Source: Mantis religiosa (lineage: Eukaryota; Arthropoda; Insecta; Mantodea; Mantidae). From it: 64,000 nucleotides of DNA. Positions 60,623 through 64,000 of this stretch are shown here, piece after piece; position 1 is the first letter of the stretch; the number at the start of each line of letters is the position of its first letter. The stretch lies in the NCBI GenBank assembly GCA_030765055.1, contig CM060953.1, forward strand, positions 183,849,898 through 183,913,897. The letters are read 5' to 3'. Position numbers and translations under genes: made by a program. The notes under the pieces were generated by a model, which searched no databases, was not told the DNA's origin, and saw only the letters and a list, made by a program, of their open reading frames with translations.

Positions 60623-60864
60623 TTACACTGGCATAAGTTGCTGGTGAAGAAGTTGGAGGTACTGGTGATGCAGCTGGTGGTTGTAATGGTGCTGTGCAGG
60701 ATGGTCTGATTGTTGTAGTGGACGGGGGCGATGAGAATTCCCAGGCTGTTGCCTTGTGTTATTTTGTGTTCTGGATTTAAGTTCTAAATAATGTCGACAG
60801 CCACGGTAGTTAGCTGGATGGTTCTCATGACAGTGAACACACTGAGCTGGGGTGTCTCTCGGTT
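60623..60864 (-). pseudogene. LINE ORF1 C-terminal fragment (zinc knuckle)
   Basis: Residues reading CVHCHENHPANYRGCRHYLE are the C-terminal zinc-knuckle and post-knuckle signature of Jockey-type gag-like ORF1. A His/Gln/Pro-rich tail follows. The upstream part of ORF1 is missing because the insertion is truncated at 60864. Confidence 0.8.
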
Positions 60865-60900
60865 TCCATTTATCCTCAGATATGACAACGTTGGAGAACG

Positions 60901-61282
60901 CTATATACATATTTTGATGGATCAGCAGTACAATGCTTTACAGATCAGAGTGAAAAGAAGGTTAGAGAACAACAAATTGAAGACAACAACACTCAGGAGT
61001 AGGCTAACAGGCCGCCCTCTTAACTACATTAAGTTAGAACTCCAATAATACACTCTGAAGAATTCAGTCAATATTGGAGATGTAAGACACACATCAAGCA
61101 CTAGAATCACTGGAATCAGATGTAACACTCAGAAGCAAGTCCTGTGGTAGTCTCCTCTTTAAGCGTGAGGGTTGGCGCGTGCGGACGCCGATGCACAGCT
61201 CCTGGAACTTCTTGCAGTGTGGAAAAGAAACGACGGGCGATCCTGCGAATGTAGTCGTGAAGAGGTAAGAGTCCTAGTTCGT
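60901..61282 (-). mobile_element. Nested 3' fragment of a second Jockey-type LINE
   Basis: A 382-bp minus-strand LINE tail (end of ORF2 plus 3' UTR with CTGTAAAGCATTGTACTGCT) lies between 12-bp duplications CGTTGGAGAACG at 60889-60900 and 61283-61294. It sits in the last bases of the same SINE A copy that the larger LINE split. It resembles the copy at 40190-41275 more than its neighbour. Confidence 0.85.
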
Positions 61283-61300
61283 CGTTGGAGAACGTAAATT

Positions 61301-63002
61301 AAATTTAAACTTGAAAAATAATGTACATACATTGCATTCATAGAATAGTTCAAAAAATTACTGCAGGCATGCCCCTTTTGAGAATCAACGAATTTGGGTA
61401 GCAAAATTTACTATTTATGAAACTCAGTTGTGGCCGACTTGCACAGCTGTACCTCAGATGTCCTGAGTTTAACTCCTGGAGGTAAATAGAGAATGAATGA
61501 ATCAAAACGCAGTGTTATTTTTCTGGATATCAGTGAAGTAATAATTACACCCGAACGCTTTCCCTCAATGTGATCGATCCCTCAATCACTTGATCGATAA
61601 TTCTAAAGCATGGTGCTAAACAACTAATAACTTGTCCTTTTCCCTCCTCACATTCATTATTTTATTCCTACAATATCTGCTTCGATTTGACTAGTGATTT
61701 AGGAAGCCTATACTCATACACTTTCATATTCACTATTAGTGATATTTATAGATCCAAACATTTTAAACATAAAAGAAGCGACACGTGCTCTAACGCAATA
61801 TATTACAGAAATAAACAAAAATGTGGTACGAAGTCAATTTTCAAGTTTACGACGAATCCATTCCATCACCTCTGCGTCCATTGGATTATTCTGTCTCCCA
61901 AAAAATGTTTTCATTCCAAAACGCATTATTCGACTATTTTTATTCAGTTCTGAGATTCAGCGTGAGGTACGAGCTAATAAAATTAGTGCAGTCTATTTTT
62001 CAGAAAGATGAAACAGATAAACCACTTCAGTCATATTAAAGGTGCAACAATCATATTCGCTATAGCATTGTGATTGTCTCGCCGAATTCCATTTTAAAAT
62101 AATTTAGTTAAGATTTCAACATCATGCTTGTTGTCATGAAATACTACTCGTTAACCTCAATTAATCGAAAAGCTACTCGAATAACAGTACTCGTAATATC
62201 TGAAGCAAAATACACCCAATCCAACAGTTTTCCTTAAAGATATATAATTTTCCTGCATTTCATATTTACGCAGAAATTACGACAGGAACTATCTTCATCC
62301 TACAAGAACAGTATCAGAGGCGAGCTCCTTTAACCGAAAATCTTGCATACGGTAACTAGACCCTGAAAGACAAACCCAGCTGTTTTATGCAACAAAACTG
62401 CACAGTCATTGCAAGCTTGACTACCAGGAAAATTTGCACTCTGAACACTGGTTTTCCTGCAGCGGAAGTTACAATGTTGCATTCAATTGTTTTCCAGGGC
62501 AACAAATGATGTGCGGTGGCTGTGTTCAGCATATACAATTAGGAAAGTTATCTTCCATGTCGACTGGAATCACCGAGCTTTGAGTTAATCTACATTTAAC
62601 TGCCAGTCAGATCAATTCAAATCACGTTTTCTTTCCTGCCCTGTTTACGCCAAGGTTTCTCCATTTAGGTTTGGTATTTTCTGTTATCTTTATTCCAAGA
62701 AAGTATTAGGGACACAGAAATTAATTGTATTTTTTTTCTTTCACAAAATTCTCTTACTTATGCATATTTTCAAGGAATCCCCTCACCCTAGTCTACCCTT
62801 TACATGGAATATTTTTAGCAAATTTTGGTTTTCTAAAAAATGGCAGAGACAACTGTTTATTAATATGTGCTGTATGTTTAAGACATGTTCATGACAAATG
62901 CAATGTAATCATGAATTTTCTGGAAATAACCTCAGTCATAATCTTTAATACTGAATGATATGTAAATAACTCGTAAATTGTTAGATTTTTTTCTTTAATT
63001 TA
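61301..63002. other. Intergenic, nothing recognised
   Basis: AT-rich sequence. Short overlapping frames at 61690-62040 have no recognised family. Confidence 0.45.
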
Positions 63003-63217
63003 CTTCCTCCAACATTAAGTTACTTCGTACGATGAATGAAATGGGTGAAATGATGCTCGAACGAGCCCAAGGTCCATCGAGCGTGGAGTTCCCAGACATT
63101 TCATCTTTAAGGATAAGGGAAACCCCCGAAAAAACCTTATTCAGGTAGCTTACCTTGACCGAGATTCGAACTCGGGACCTCTTGAACGTGAGGCAGACAC
63201 GCTACCGACGCGAGCAT
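63003..63217 (-). repeat. SINE A, near full length
   Basis: Minus-strand module at about 63005-63125, then B box GAGTTCGAATCTCGG and head to 63217. The A-box part is partly deleted. Confidence 0.75.
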
Positions 63218-63270
63218 AAACTGTAAGAGGTAAATATAATCTTACTATATAATCCATATATAGGTATATT

Positions 63271-63830
63271 GGCCGCGGCATGGCTGAGTAGTTAGACCAC
63301 TTGGCTCTCACCTAGGCAGCCCGGGTTCGATCACAGGCGACCGCAAAGTGGGATTGGTGATGGACAACATGGCGCTGGGGTGGGTTACCTCTGGGTCCTC
63401 CGGTTTCCCCCATCTTTCATTCCGCCAATTGCTTACTGATTAATCTCTTCATCATCCCAGGCGTTGTTGCCCGCCTCGGTAGCGTAGATGGTAGCATGTG
63501 TGCCTCACGTTCAAGAGGTCCCGAGTTCGAATCTCCGTCAGGGTGAGTTACCTGGAAAGGTTTTCTCCGGGGTTTTCACTTATCCTACAAGACGAATGTC
63601 GGGTAACTCTAAGCTCCAGGCACCCTGGACTTATTTGAGAATCATTTCTTCCAATTCATTCATTCACCGTCCGATATGACTTAACGTTGGAGGACGTACA
63701 TTATACACACACAAAAAAAAAAAAAATCCAGGCGTTGGGCCGTCTCCTCAACCCTGGTATCCCAGGTCAAATGCTTCGGCTACCTCGTTCTGAGGGAACC
63801 CGAGCGACTCGTAACACCAGCATTGGTGAG
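63271..63830 (+). repeat. SINE B split by SINE A
   Basis: The SINE B head and body run from 63271 to 63466 and resume at 63738 (GGCCGTCTCCTCAACCC...) to about 63830. The break is flanked by the 10-bp repeat CCAGGCGTTG at 63457-63466 and 63728-63737, the duplication made by the SINE A insertion. Confidence 0.8.
63467..63727 (+). repeat. SINE A nested in SINE B, with A-tail
   Basis: Complete copy: head GCCCGCCTCGGTAGCGTAG, B box GAGTTCGAATCTCCG, one module, then ACACACACAAAAAAAAAAAA as the tail before the target duplication. This shows that the true end of the SINE is the tail after GTTGGAGGACGTA, and that a single module is enough for mobility. Confidence 0.85.
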
Positions 63831-64000
63831 GAAGAGGGACATTTCTATTTCATACTTTAAATAGATGTAAGTTTTTGTAGAAAAATTGTAATCTCTTAAT
63901 GATTTACTAGTTATAAAAAAAGTACAAATTCTGTTGCGAAAACAGAGCACTTCCCTTTTTAGGTCGTATGAATATTTTAAAAATAGGTCATTTTGATCAG

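Larger units (their letters stand above)
57533..60864 (-). mobile_element. Jockey-type LINE, 3.3 kb, 5'-truncated in ORF1
   Basis: A minus-strand insertion bounded by the 13-bp duplication TCCATTTATCCTC at 57520-57532 and 60865-60877, inside SINE A. It holds the end of ORF1 (zinc knuckles), complete ORF2 with one stop, and a 168-bp 3' UTR containing CTGTAAAGCATAATTGCTGA. Truncation inside ORF1 is typical of LINE insertions. Confidence 0.9.

Overview
The window is a piece of a repeat-rich, AT-rich animal genome, most likely an arthropod and probably an insect. This rests on Jockey-type and R1-like LINE pieces, mariner, hAT and DDE_3 transposon remnants, several tRNA-derived SINE families, GT-AG introns of 80-750 nt in the transposon genes, long microsatellites and a 1000-N scaffold gap. 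I cannot name the species. I found no convincing host protein-coding gene and no true tRNA or rRNA gene.

The main content is one almost intact Maverick/Polinton element (a virus-like giant DNA transposon, related to adintoviruses) at 16450-32920, 16471 bp. It has terminal inverted repeats of about 0.86-0.88 kb that begin AGTAGTATAG and differ mainly in microsatellite length, and it is flanked by a perfect 6-bp target duplication GATGTA (16444-16449 and 32921-32926). Left to right it carries: a three-exon orphan gene; a 162-residue orphan; then on the minus strand the double-jelly-roll major capsid protein, the minor capsid (penton) protein, an adenain-like protease and a phospholipase-A2-like virion protein; a compact divergent promoter region; then on the plus strand the packaging ATPase (one frameshift), a fibre-like protein with phage-type repeats, a DUF8207-like protein and the chromodomain integrase; then on the minus strand the protein-primed DNA polymerase B and a small OB-fold-like protein. 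Replication (polymerase, OB-like protein), integration (integrase, inverted repeats), packaging (ATPase), maturation (protease) and particle building (capsid, penton, fibre candidate, PLA2-like) are all represented.

The unusual part is how these genes are wired. The PLA2-like and protease reading frames are linked by an in-phase A AAA AAC slippery heptamer, as in retroviral gag-pro. The DUF8207/integrase pair overlaps as ATGA, and the OB-like/polymerase pair as TAATG, both hallmarks of stop-start translational coupling. The OB-like and polymerase genes each begin with a 13-nt coding mini-exon in the same phase, so one promoter could feed both by alternative splicing. Two operon-like gene sets diverge from a 150-bp region with a duplicated TATA-containing block.

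The flanks (1-16443 and 32927-64000) are layered repeats. An abundant tRNA-derived SINE ('SINE A') has a 3' module of about 108 bp that is often amplified in tandem. There are several other SINE families, two fold-back elements with tRNA-like centres, a 91-bp seven-copy array, a 97-bp-armed hairpin insertion, a GC-rich 599-bp insertion of unknown type, a 3.3-kb Jockey-type LINE with a premature stop, and a nested LINE tail. Several insertions keep their target duplications, so the order of events can be read.
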